The notes under the pieces are model-generated. The model saw only the letters and a program-made list of their open reading frames with translations, was not told where the DNA came from and did not search any database. DNA of 64,000 bases, from contig JAEHOE010000114.1 in the NCBI GenBank assembly GCA_016858145.1, positions 248,001-312,000 of the forward strand, given 5' to 3'. The translations under genes and the position numbers were made by a program. This document shows positions 45,105 to 56,665 of the stretch, one piece after another (the first letter of the stretch is position 1; the number at the start of each line of letters is the position of its first letter). Source of the stretch: Edaphochlamys debaryana. Its lineage: Eukaryota; Chlorophyta; Chlorophyceae; Chlamydomonadales.

Positions 45105-48100
45105 CGAGTGCGAAGTCAGTACAACGTTTCTCCCAGGCATCCTCCACTTGTCTGCAGCCCACAAATCAGGCTTGTATCTTGTAACAGGAGCCCCGCACGG
45201 CCCCAGACGCTGAGAGCTTAATTATTGAGGCACGTCGCAGTCGACCGAGACCTGGTGCCCGGCGCAACCCTTGTATGCACTCAGTCACAGGCCACGGATA
45301 ACTCCAGCATCTCTGCTAGGGGTGGCGTGGCCCGTGCCGTGCGACGATTGGAACGCCACGCGCAAGTCCACGTGCGAGCCCGCCGCGGCCGAGCTGCAAG
45401 CGGGCGGGCAAAGCGGACGATCGTCCAGCAGTGGATGCTGTCGCGGTCGAGCCTTGCTGGTGAGCGAGTGACCCTCCGGCAGCCTCCGTCCGTCGCGATG
45501 TGCCCGGGATGCCGTCGCTGGCGCGGTCCCTGCAAACGTGTCACGCGCGTGTTAGCGGTGCTCGGATGCCTTGACATCGGGTCGCCGCCAGCCAAAGCCC
45601 CTTTCATCTGCCTTGCAGACGTAGCCTTGACGCACTACGACAATAATAATGGCCTGCGGCGGAGCGAGCCCGCTCGGGTGCAGCCTTGACGCCTGGTTGC
45701 CCAGCGAACGTGGAACAGAAGAAGGGGCTTCGCTCCATGCTGACGCATCGGGGTTAAGCCACCGCCGCTCCGCCTCTGCCCTCCCTACGTCGGCAGACGA
45801 TGTCATGGCCGCGGCCGCACTCGCAGCCAGGCCCCGGTGCTCCGGTGTCTCCTGCCCGGTGCCCATACCCCTTGCTAAACGCGCTACAAACATGTGCCAC
45901 ACACGGCCGGCTGCAACAGGCTTTGCGCCAGACTTGACAAGCCCCGGACCCGGCGGCTGTCCCACGCTAGCCAGTCCCAGCGCGCACCGAGGGGTCGGAG
46001 AGCCTCGCGGGGTTCCCCACACCGCGGCAGCCGCCGCCCCTTGCAGCGCCTCGCCGTTCAGCCCGTGGCTGGACCTCAATCTGGAGCCCTGTCAATCCGA
46101 GTACGGCAGCCTCGCTGTCGAGCGTGGCGCTTCATCTTCCCCTGCGTCCTCCGTCCTTTCCGCCGCCGCCGTCGCGGCGGCGGGCGCGGGTGAGGCACAC
46201 CTCTCGGTCTCGGAGCTGCTGGCGGCGCCGGCGGTTAATGTCGTACCGATGACGTCACTGGCGCCGGGATCTGAAGTGCTGACCCAGCTTGCGGGGCTGC
46301 ATCCGGTGCTGTGGGCGGAGCTGGTGCAGGCGGCAACGCTGCTGCGGCCGGCCCCTGCCCTGGGCGGCTTAGGCGACTGCACGGCGTCTGGCCGCCCGGA
46401 GCCCGCGTCTTCGATGCCGCGGCTGGGCTCAGGTGAGCTTGGAGGCAGCGGAGTGCTTGCAAGTGCGTGCGAGCTATGTATTGTTGAAGCGTCATGCAAG
46501 GGCGCCCTTGGCGGCGTGCCCTTGTTTGACTGACCGATACCGTGACCACGTGACTCCTTTCCCTCCCACTCCCAACCCCGCCTTCTTCCCGACGCAGCCG
46601 CCGCTCTGGCGGTGGCGGACCTCCGCCCCCTGGCCCTGTCTTCCCCCGACTCGGACTCCGCCACCAGCCTGGCCGCCGCCCCCGCCGCCGCCGGCCCCTC
46701 CGCCGCCGTCGCCGCTGCCGGCTCGGGCCTCCTCGAGTTTGCCAGCTCCGTCGCCGCGCCCGCCGTCGCCGCAACCGCCGGCACCAGCAGCCGCACCGCC
46801 TTCGCCGCTGCGTCAGCCTCTGCATCGACCGTCTCGACCGACCCCGATGAGACCGGCGGCGACGGCGGCAGGAGCCGCCTGTCGGCGCGGTGGGATGACG
46901 CCCTGGAGGCAGCCACCGCCGCCTTCTCCCGGTCGCTGTCATGGTCCTGGGACCCGCCGCCGCCGCCGCCACCACCGCCACCGTCGCCGCCACCGGCATC
47001 GCCCAAGGCAGAGGTACCGGAAGCCCTGCTGCCCCTCGGACCATACGGAGGTGGCGGCCTGGTGGCGGTAGGGACGGCGACCGGATGCTGGGCCTCGGCC
47101 TATCGGCTCGAGGTCCCACCCGGCGGGCCGCCGGCCATGCGCACGACGGCCGCGCTGGCCCCGGCAGCGCGAGCGAGCGGTGGCGGCAGCGGCCGTAGGC
47201 GTGGGCTGCATGAGGGCACGGTGCGCGGGGGGCTGCCGCGCGGCGCCGCTCCCGACGGGGGCCTGCCGGTTGCCCGGGGGCCTCGGTTGGCGTCGTCGTG
47301 GTAGGGGGAGTGAAGGGCAGGTACGCACGCATGCAGCAGGGGATTGCCCGTTCGGGCGGCGGTCCCCCCTGCCAGCCAAAGTCACGTCCAGCACGGGGCA
47401 GAGGCAATGGACGAACCCAACAGCACGACGTACGGCAGTACGACAGCAGACGGCGTGACCATGGGCGCCCGCATGCAGGCCACGGTGGCTTGTGGGCCTG
47501 AGCTCAGGGTCCTGACACAACAACGTGTCAAGGAAAGGGCCCGGCTGCGCGTCGGCGACCAGTCAACACACGCAGCCGGCTCCACGTGACCGGCTCTGGC
47601 AGTACGGATATGAGCAGAGTGAACAGTAAGCAGTAAGAACGTCAATCCAAGTCTCGAACACCGATTGCGTCGTCCCATACGTGCCATGCTGCGTAACGCG
47701 CTTTTGTAGTCTGTGTGCACCGTGCCAGTTTCTTAACTTGAGCCTTTGGGCGGGTGGGCGGCCGGTCGAAAGTGTGCAAAGTAAAGTACAAGGGCTGGAG
47801 CTGCAGCCTCGAGGCAACGTCCCTGGCGGCGGCCGCTTTGGGGGCTGACTCGTACTATCGAATGTCATTATTCATGCCCTGGATGGTGTGCGGTGCGTGT
47901 GCGCGGGCCTTCTGCGCCCGCCAGCCAAGCGTAACTTTTGATGGGTAAGTAGCTGTTATATATCGGTGACACCGGGATATGTTGATGCGTGACTCATTTC
48001 GTTTGGGGGGATACTGTTGGGTCCCGTCGGTTAGTTGGGCCCTGGCCAGGGCGCTGGTGGTTCCTGATGCTCGGCATGCGGGCGTCGAGTTACTCAGTTA

Positions 48101-49600
48101 TCCCTTTAGCTTGTCGTACTGCCGTACTGCTTGCTGTTGACACCGGGTCACCGGTCGCCTGCCGTAATTTGGGAGTCCGGGTGCCTTTCTCTGTCGCAGT
48201 GCCGAGCTGAGCCCCATGGTGTGGGGCAGGGGCCTCCGTGGGAAGTCAGTCTCTTAGGGACCGGGACAGCTAGCATCGTGTGTTAGTGCGAGCTTGAGTA
48301 CGCGTTGTGGGGCGGCGCAAACGATAAGGGAGGAAAGGCCAACACTACGACGGCTATGTGTGTGGTAGTAGCAGGTGCTTCGGGCAGGTTGCTTGCTGTG
48401 AACAATGTGTCGAGCGCATGCGGGATGCACGCTGCTGGGACTCCGGCTGCTCGGTATCTATAACGAACCCAATGCCTGGCCCATGGGTGCGGCACACGTG
48501 TGCCCGCCCGTACCAGGTCAGGATACAATCATCAGATTACTCCAATATCATTCAGTAGCTAGCCATATCCGCTCATGCATACCGTATTGAGCCTGAACCT
48601 TTGCTACTCTTTGAGGCACGTGCCGTAAGGAAGGAATGAGCCTGGTGCGGCCGCCCCTTGGCCCTGCAGCTGCTTTGCGTTATTTGCATGGACGGGAATG
48701 GCAGGTGGTGGTTACGTATTGGTGGAGGGGTGCGTGGGGGCAGGCGATGGGGCTTGCTGCCCCGCCCCAGTGGGGGCAGGGATGTCGGGAGGGCGCCATG
48801 CTAGAGGGAATAGATTGACGGCTCCGTGGGGGTGGGGGTCGAGCCATGTGCTCGATCGTCACGGTGAAAGGGTAGCCGTTGCTTTCTGCCGGGCGTGTGG
48901 AGTGGAGCATGTGAAGAGCCAAGCGCGCCGCAGGACGCTGGGGAGACGGGTATGGAGCGGGGGGTGCTCCTCGCTCCGGTGGGAACGGTGCACACCTTGG
49001 GCGTATAGTGGGTAGGGCGGGGGGGGGGGGCTGAAGGTGAGGCGGTGGCCACTTGCCTGGGTAAGGTTCAAGAGGCAAGGTTTGCGGATGTGGCTTGTGT
49101 AGCGCAGTGGCTGGAAGGAGGTTGCGCTGAAGCGATGAAAGGGTTTTGGACGAGTTCTGCTGGGTTGACCTCATGTATTGTGTGCCTCTCGGGGTAGCGG
49201 CTAGCTCGACAGGCGGACCCCATCTTTCAAGCATGGCTGGTGGGTGCCAGGGAGGGTTCGGAATCGAGGGGACAACGGATTTGAGCAGAGCTTGGGGGCT
49301 GCATGCTGCGCGGGTGCATTGGGGGTGGGGGTCTGGGGTGGTGCCCTGGTGCGTTGGTGTCGTGGTGAGCGCCCCAACTGGGCCGCTTGGTGGGAGAGGC
49401 AGAAGTGGTGCGTGTTTGGGAGTCTTCGTGCTTACAACAGGGGCTTGGACTCTTCGTGCGTGCTTACGACAGAGGCTTGGACTTGAGGCAGTGCACAAGG
49501 TTGTGTACCTACCTAAGATGCAGACGTGTGATCCCTCGCAAGGCACAAAGCTCCCGATCGATACGTGTCTGGAGTTCGGGAGGACAACAACAATCAGTCT
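45105..49600. repeat. Segmental duplication, right copy
   Basis: Partner of 39640-44460, in direct orientation. It contains the SLDAW gene at 45649-47304 and diverged upstream and downstream flanks. Confidence 0.8.
45649..47304 (+). CDS. SLDAW-family protein of unknown function (member 2)
   Basis: Two exons, 45649-46432 and 46598-47304, GTGAGC/GACGCAG, phase 1, total 1491 nt, 496 residues. Tandem paralogue of the gene at 40183. It has CSLDAWLPSE (residues 11-20), CPVPIP, SPFSP, GLHPVLWAELVQAATLL, TAAFSRSLSW, a Pro run and RRGLHEGTVRGGLPRG. Compared with its neighbour, the first half of exon 1 is strongly diverged with several length changes. From 46213 to 46640 (intron included) I see no difference, and the rest of exon 2 differs by scattered substitutions and short in-frame indels. 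The open frame is intact and all length changes keep frame, which argues for coding. Function unknown. Confidence 0.68.
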
Positions 49601-50676
49601 TCACTCTTAATCCTGAAGACGCAGTACCGGTACTGCCCGCCACAAACGGACCCAGCACATGGGCGGCGCCGGTGATCTCTGCGGACACCAAACAGCATAC
49701 AACATGGGTTCTGTGCTCGCAGGGGCCGTGCAGCGTAGTCCGGACGACGACGAAGGGGGATCAGCAACAGGGGGAACAGCACACAACATGGTGGGCGACA
49801 TACTGGGGTCGGACGCCCAGGAGCGCCACAAAGAACTGGCCGATGGACAGCAGGCCCTTGAGGAAGCCGAACCAGCCTTCAGCCCGAAGACGCATTACCG
49901 GTACTGATGGTCATCACGCAAAGCCCGCTCCCTCAAGGCCAAGCACTAAGGGCGCAAGGAGCCTAGATCCCGCGCTGTTACCCGCCAACCGCAAGCGGCC
50001 GTACCGTACCAGTCCTCACCGCACCAGCAGTCATCGCCGTCCGTCACGCCCCGCAGCAGCCCAACTCACGTGTCAACACGCGCGGGAGTTGAGTGTCGCG
50101 CACCTATCCATCTTGCGCCTTTGCATCACAGTAAACCATTACCATCGTGCTTGCACACCGCACGCGGCAACCGCTTTGACAGCGCACTGCGCCCATTGGC
50201 TCCCACCACTGGCCCCCACCCACTACCGCCGGCCTCAACCACTGGCCCCCACTATCGCTCCCCACCAGGGGCATTGGATGTTGGGTCGTACGTCAGGGCT
50301 GACGAGAGTCTCAGCCGGTCGCCCGGGTTGCAGGGTCGCGTGTCACAATCGTGCGTTCAGTCACGTCTCACACATTTACCCACACCACATGCCACACTCC
50401 CAAACTTTGCCTACCTGCAAGCAGGGTCCCACTCCTCGCACAGGCAGCCTCTGACGGGGAGGCCAGCCGTCAAGACCAGACACACCTCCACCTCCCCCAC
50501 TCCCCCCCCACCGAAAGTCGGCCCACGCATCCCGGTGGGCCCGGTTTCGGGCAGTTGCAGCCGGTGGGCACAACGGAGACAGAGAGTGCACGAGGCCCAC
50601 ATGCTCTCCTCCCCGGCGTTGGCGCCCTTGCCCAAGCCCGCAGCCTGTCGGCCTCCCTCGTAGCTGCGCCTGCGCC
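47305..50676. other. Downstream flank of the right SLDAW duplicate and 3' side of the LENG8-like gene
   Basis: To about 49600 this is the diverged partner of the left copy's flank. Beyond that are short direct repeats near 50190-50280 (word CCACTGGCCCCCAC). No gene with codon bias or domain is visible on either strand. Confidence 0.45.
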
Positions 50677-53596
50677 TCACGCACCCGGCGGCCGGGGCGG
50701 CCCCAGGGGCTGCGAGGCCGAGGCGCGCGTGTCCAGCACACCCCCCGCTCGGTCCACCACCGCCCCCAGCTGGGTGGCCAGGTCCGCGGCCTGAGCCCGA
50801 TCAAGGTAGGGTGGAAGTGTGGGGGCGCGGCGGGGGGGCGGTCATATAGGGCAAGAGGCAGGAGCCCGGGCCCAAACCCCCTTCCCCAGCACACACGGTG
50901 CCCGCAGAGCGCCCCGCCGTCCCAGGCCCCGTCTTCGGCCTCAGCCCCCACGCCCGCCCCAGCCACACCCCCCGCCCAACCCCCCGGGCCCACCTCCTCC
51001 TCCGTCTCGACCCCCAGCGCCTGCGCCAGCGCCCCCAGGGGCACGGGCAGGGGCCTGCCGGCCGCCACCGTGGCCGCCAGAGCCACCGCACGGACCTGGG
51101 GGGGGGGCAGAGTCAGGGGCTTGTTTCTTGGTATGGTTGGTGAACGGGAAACCCCGCCGGGCCACGAGCCAGACAGCGAGAGGGTGGTCGGGGGATGGAG
51201 CACGTGTGTGTGGTGTCGGCTGCGCGGCAACAGCGGTCGGTCAACGGGCACCCCTGCTGGCGGTATGCCGGCGAAGCCCAGGTGCCGTACGCAGGGCCCG
51301 CGTCACCGAGTCGCGCGGACGAGGGCCGTACCGGTACGGCACGCACCTGGCCGAGCATGCGGTCCATGATGTACGGCGCCATGCGCGGCGCTCCGTCGTA
51401 CAGGGAGATGAAGCGCGCGTAGTTGCCCGCCCTGACCGAGCGGGGGACGGCGCCACCAGGTAGTGGGGTGTACAAGCGGGCCGTTATCAGGGTCGAATCG
51501 GGACATCATCGTCTGCTTTACCGCCCCTACTTGGTGCCCCTCCGCCCCCCCCCGGACCCACCTGGTCGCCTCGCACACGGCCATGGCGTGGCGCACGAAG
51601 GGGTGGGGCAGCAGCGGCGGGGGCACGCGGGAGAGCTCCAGGGCGAGCGTGTTGCGGGCGGCGGGCGTGGCCTGGGGGGTGGGTGGGGGCAGGGCAGAGG
51701 AGGACGGAGGAAGGGTGGGTAAGAGGTGGGCAACGCGAAACCGCTTTCCCCCAAGTGCTGCCCCCGCTTGGCATCATCCTCAGCACCTGTGTGTACAGCA
51801 GGCCGTACGCCTCGAACTCAGCCGGGTTGCCGGGCAGCTGCAGGAAGGGGGCAAGCGGCAGGCGGGCGCCGTCAGGTCCAGGCGCGGAACGCAAAATTGA
51901 GGGGTGCCCTGCGAGGCAGGCCCCCCTCCCCCTTACAGCAAGCACGTGACGGCCCCAGCGCTCACCCCTTCTGCGTACAGGGACCGCAGCACGCCGTGGC
52001 ACCGCCTGCAGAGAGGCGCGCGCGGAGGATGTCGGTTCACCCCACAAACCAGCCACACCCAACCAACCACCCGCCTAACCGTCCGCCCAATCAACCGCCC
52101 AACCAACCCCCCCCACCCCCCACCCCACCTGAACTCGGCCAGGTCGTCCGTCTCCAGCGCCAGGCGCCCGTGCGTCTCGTACACCTCCACGGTGAGTCCG
52201 TCGCGAACGTGCTGCACCGTCAGGTCCTGGGGGGTGTATGGGCGGGTGGGGGCAGGTTGGCAGGGGGTCGGGGGGTGGCCAAAGCGCCGCAAACACCGCA
52301 CCTCGACAACACCAGCCCACGCCAGCTGCCGCCAAATCGCTCCAAGCTAGTATCGCACGCACACATAACGCCCCCACCCTACGCATCCTAAGCACACGCG
52401 CACACACGCGCCTGGCGAATGCTCTTGAGCTGCTCCGACGCCGCTGCGTAGTCGGCCTTCTGCAGCCACTTGGCTTTGACCAGCGCCAGCGCCGCCGCCA
52501 GCACGGTCGGGGGCCGCACGGCCGAGGCGCGGGGCAGCGATGTGAGGCGCAGGTACTCCTTCTCCAGGTCCTCGCAGGTGCCCAGCGTGCCGGAGGCGGC
52601 CATGGGCTGCGGGCGGAAGGGAAGTGTGTGTGGGCGTGTGGTGGATGCAGTGGCCGCGGGGTGGGAGGGAGGCTGGGAGCGCGGCAGCTGTAGCAGGGGA
52701 GACAAAGGCAGCTTGGGCTGCTCAGGAGCTAGAATGCAGCGCCGCTCGCCGCGGCGGGTGGCTACAGTGCAGCCCTGGCGGCAATAGCAGGTAAGGTACG
52801 ACAGGTACGGCAGTCAGGCGGCAGTAGCGCCATGGCGCGTACGGCGTACCTGCATGCTGCCTTCGTCCTCCTCCTCCGCGGCCGCTCCCCCGGCTCCGAA
52901 CCGCTCCATGCGCTGCCGCCGCCGCGCCCGCTCCTCGGGCGTGTCGGCCGCCGGCGCCGCCAGCGGCAGCGCAGCCTTGGGCGTGCGCTGGAGCTTGAAC
53001 TGGAAACCGGACCCGGCGGCGGCGCGGCAGGTGCCGGCGGCCGCTGCCGTCGGCGCGGCCGCTGGCTTGGGAGCGGGCGCCGGCGGGGGCGTGCACTTGG
53101 GCATGAGCCCCAGCATCTTGCTCTGCAGCGCCAGGCGCTTCTTAGCATCTGTTGTGGCTTCGAGCTCAGCCGTCAGGCGAGCCATGAGCGCGTCGGCCTT
53201 GGCGCGCTTCACCGCCGCGGGGTCGGCTGCAGCCGCTGGAGCTGCTGGTTGCTTCGCGGGGCCGGCGGCCGAAGCCTCCGAGGTCGTAGCGTCCTTGCCG
53301 CCAGGCGAGTGCTGGACGGCGCGCGACTTCTTGCGAGTCTGCGCCTCGTCACCAGAGTCATGCTTGCGGCCGTCGTCGCTGTCGCCGCTGGAGCTTGAGC
53401 TGTTCCGACTGTCATCAGACGAGCTGCTGGAGCTACTGTCTGAGCTGCTGGACTCGGCGCGAGAGCGCTTCTTCGCCGACTTCTTGCCCTTGTTATCCTT
53501 CTTGCTATGCTTGCGTTGCTTTTCGCTTTGTTCCTTGAGCCGCTTCTTCTTCTTGAGTGGCTTTGCTATTGCCTTTGCCGCGCTGCCCTTGGCCAT
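50677..53596 (-). CDS. SAC3/GANP-family protein, LENG8/Thp3-like
   Basis: Nine exons: 53596-52850, 52606-52412, 52226-52129, 52005-51966, 51837-51787, 51671-51562, 51431-51347, 51095-50994, 50790-50677. Total 1542 nt, 513 residues. The family (yeast Thp3, human LENG8) acts in the nucleus with a CSN12-like partner, linking transcription to mRNA processing and export. The N-terminus (1-249) is basic and Ser-rich: Lys clusters, a poly-Ser/Asp stretch, then Ala/Pro-rich sequence with [13 protein letters not shown]. The SAC3/GANP-PCI-like domain covers about 258-475: [79 protein letters not shown]. These match the order in the family. The start is the ATG before [16 protein letters not shown]. Intron 2 appears to be GC-AG (donor CAG|GCGCGT), forced by phase and by the family motif SIRQ-DLTVQH. 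The C-terminus after exon 8 is short and weakly conserved. Confidence 0.85.
51325..51340. repeat. 16-bp perfect palindrome beside a 5' splice site
   Basis: GCCGTACCGGTACGGC lies 6 bases into intron 7 of the LENG8-like gene (donor at 51346). Confidence 0.7.
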
Positions 53597-54372
53597 CGTG
53601 CAAGTTTGGTGGGCTTGACCGCGCAGAGGCCCTACGTGCTCGCGGTATAATTGCTACAGTGGCAGTGTGCTGTTATCATTCGGCCTATTGAGGTACTAGC
53701 GACCCTGGGAACATGCCTGCGATGCTGGCACGCAGGTGTCTTGACCATCTCCTGCCCGCCGCGCCCTTCCTGCTTCTTGCAGGCCTCGCTCCCCATGCCT
53801 GGTCGGGTCCAAGCGCCGTGCACGCCTGCACTTATCTGACTTACACATTCTGAGCCACTGCGCTCACCACTCTGCCCATGCGGCTCACGCTCCCTCGGGT
53901 GGACGCCCCCCCCCGACGACACCACAACCAGGGCCCTCTGCGCCCGAGACCCTGCGCCCCCGACAGCGCCTCCTCCCTCCCGCCCTCCACGCAGGTGCGC
54001 CCCTCCCTCCCTCAGTGCGACTCTTTGTCTCTGTTGCGTCGCGCACAGCTTCGGTGCGATCAGCTGCAGCGATCCCCGTCGTCATCACCCTGGCTACGCT
54101 GCACGGCCCCTGCGATTACAGGGCCCTCCCTCCTCCTAGCGCTCCCGCCGGAGCCGGGACGGCCCCAGCGCCCCGTGTCCCCTGCGCCCCTGCTCCGACA
54201 ACAAAACCCCGGCTGCCGCTTCGCAGCGACCCTGCCCCGGTCCGTTCCCGCAGTCGCCACGCCAGATAAGGCTATGGCCATGACGTCGTCTTGCTCCTCC
54301 TCTTCCAACCAACGCTTGGAACCACCGCACACGGCGGTTTCGTGTAGCTCAGGTTGGCTGTGCTGCAAGACC
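53597..54372. other. Spacer between LENG8-like start and CCAR-like stop
   Basis: Promoter of the LENG8-like gene and 3' untranslated region of the CCAR-like gene. Minus-strand TGTAA words lie at 54116-54120 and 53841-53845, about 250 and 530 bp past the stop. No coding frame with a product is seen. Confidence 0.5.
54116..54120 (-). promoter_or_regulatory. Candidate poly(A) signal TGTAA of the CCAR-like gene
   Basis: TGTAA about 250 bp downstream of the stop at 54373, at a usual distance for these algae. Confidence 0.45.
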
Positions 54373-56634
54373 TCAAGCGTCGGGAGCCGCGGCCGCCGCC
54401 GCGCCCGCGCCCGCGGTCGCTGCAGCGCCGTTCGCCTCCGCCTCCGCCGCGGCCGCCGCGGCGCCGTCAGGCCGGTAGCCGTGCTTGTGCAGTACGGCAG
54501 TGGCGGCGTCCAGTCGCTCCTTGGCGGAGCTCACCTCCGCCAGGACCCTGAGAGTGCGGGGCGGGAACAGGGGGGAATCACGCAACCGGTTACGGACTTC
54601 CGGCACCTAAACCAAGGGCTCCTTCACACAGAGCCGCGAGCACACAAGAAGCATTCGAGCCTTGCGCCCAGCGCCAGCGCCCTTGCCAGCCGCAGCTGAC
54701 CCCCAGCCCCAAACCCAGCCTCTTCCCAACCCCCCAACCCCTCCCGCCCCGCTCACGCTCCCAGCAGGGAGTCCACCGAGGCCTGCCCCGCACTGCTCAG
54801 CTGCAGCCGCGCCGCCAGCCCCGCGGCCTCGGCCCGGGCGGCCCCCAGGCGCTCGCTGGCGGCGGCCTCACGCTTGCGTAGGTCGGCCAGCTGGGGGGAG
54901 GGAGGGGGAGGAAGGGGGAGGGGGAGACGGGGGTGGGGGAGGGTGTGGGGTTGGGAAGGTTTGGGAAGAGGCGGGGGGCATGTTCGGAACGAAATGAGAG
55001 CAGCCCGAGGTCCTCTGCCGGGAGCACTTGCGCGGTGCTGCGCATGCCATGGCCTGTGGGCGCCCACAGCGCCATGGCAGGCCCCCAGCAGCGCATCCCC
55101 GACGGCCGCCCGCATCGCCCGCCCCGCCCAACACGAAGCCCGCTTCACAGCCCCGATCGGGCTGCCTTCCTCTCCCCACTCGCCTGCAGCTCCGCGCGCT
55201 GAAGCGAGAGCGCGAGCTGCCGCTTCTCGGCATCGGCGGCAGCCTGCGGGGCAGGGGATGCGGGGCAGGGGATGAAAGGAGGCGGGAGGTCGGGAGGGGT
55301 GTGCGGAGGTGGTGGGGTAAGCACCAAGGACCTACTGGCGTCGCGCTCTGCAGAACGCCCCGAGCCCGCGCACAGCCCACACACAGCCCGCTCGATCACG
55401 CACGCATGCCAAGCAGCTAGAGCATATGCATGATACAGAGCGTGCATGCCATGCTGCAGACGGCAGCGCGCACGCACCACGGCCGCTCGTAGTTTGTCCA
55501 CGTCAGCCGATGCGCTGCTCATCCCCCCGGCGGCAGCGTGGTGTACGGCAGCGCCGCCAGCGGCCGCCGCCGCCGCCGCGGTGGCGGCTGGCGGCGGCGG
55601 GGCGGGCGGGACTTGCATCTTGGCGTGCTCCGTGTAGCTGTGTTGGGGGGGGGGGGAGGAGAGGGAAGGAGGGGAAAGGGGAAGAGGGGAAGGGGCGAGG
55701 AACAGCCCGGGTGGGGAGGGCGAGGGCGGGGCGTCAGCAAGCGAGAGCGAAAAAAAGGGTCGGGGACAACGATGGGCACGAAACACGCGGGAAACCCTAA
55801 CCGGTCGGCAGGAGGGCGTTAGCAAAAGACGTTGAGCATGTATAGAACTGGACGAGCTTCGTTGCGTCGTCACCGCAGAGGCGAAGGCACCTGAATTTCC
55901 CTCGCTTGCCAATCGCTGTATCCGATATACTCTGCACGCGCCGCCCTGGGAGGGAAGGAAGGGGAGATGAAAAGGCAGAGGAGGCAGGAGAGCGGGAGCC
56001 GGGAGGCCCCATAGGCCAGAGGGGCCCGGAGAGCGCAGGGCGGGACCGTGCAAAGAGGGGACACCCGGTTGCGTTTTCATGGCGACGAGGCGGGGCCGAG
56101 CGTAGTCAAGCGAGAGTACATGAGGGAGGGGGAGGGGAACGGGGAAGAGGGGACAAAAAGGAAGGGGAGGAGGCACGTGAGCGGCGGTAGGGACTCCGGG
56201 GAGGGCCCTGCAAGGGCTTTCCGAGCTCTGTAGCAGCTGCGGAGGAGGATGAGGGGGGTCAGCACGCGGCAGGGCCGGGCGGCTTCCCCCCGAAGAATAG
56301 AGTCGGGGACCGCTTCCGACAGCCGCGTCAGGCCACGACTCGAGATCCACAACCCTCACTCCCCATCCCTCCCTCCACCCCGCGCGTTCCCTGCACAACA
56401 ACCCGCCCCTAGCGCCCTCGCCCTGCAACCTCAGCCCCGGCCCAACAAGCTCCTCCACACCACATCCACGCCCAGCTAGCCGCCCCCAGTCAAAACCCAA
56501 AGCATGAATCGAGCACTCACGCGAAACTCCATCGGTGGTCATGTACAGGATCTCCTCCAGGTCGTCCGCATCGATGTAGCCCGCGCACTGCTCGTCAAAC
56601 AGCCGGCACACGGCCAGCAGCGGCCACTCGGAGC

Positions 56635-56665
<31 letters not shown>

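Noticed and set aside
46235..47407. 390-codon antisense open frame opposite SLDAW member 2
   Set aside because: It is a GC-driven mirror of a real gene. It spans the intron and has no family.
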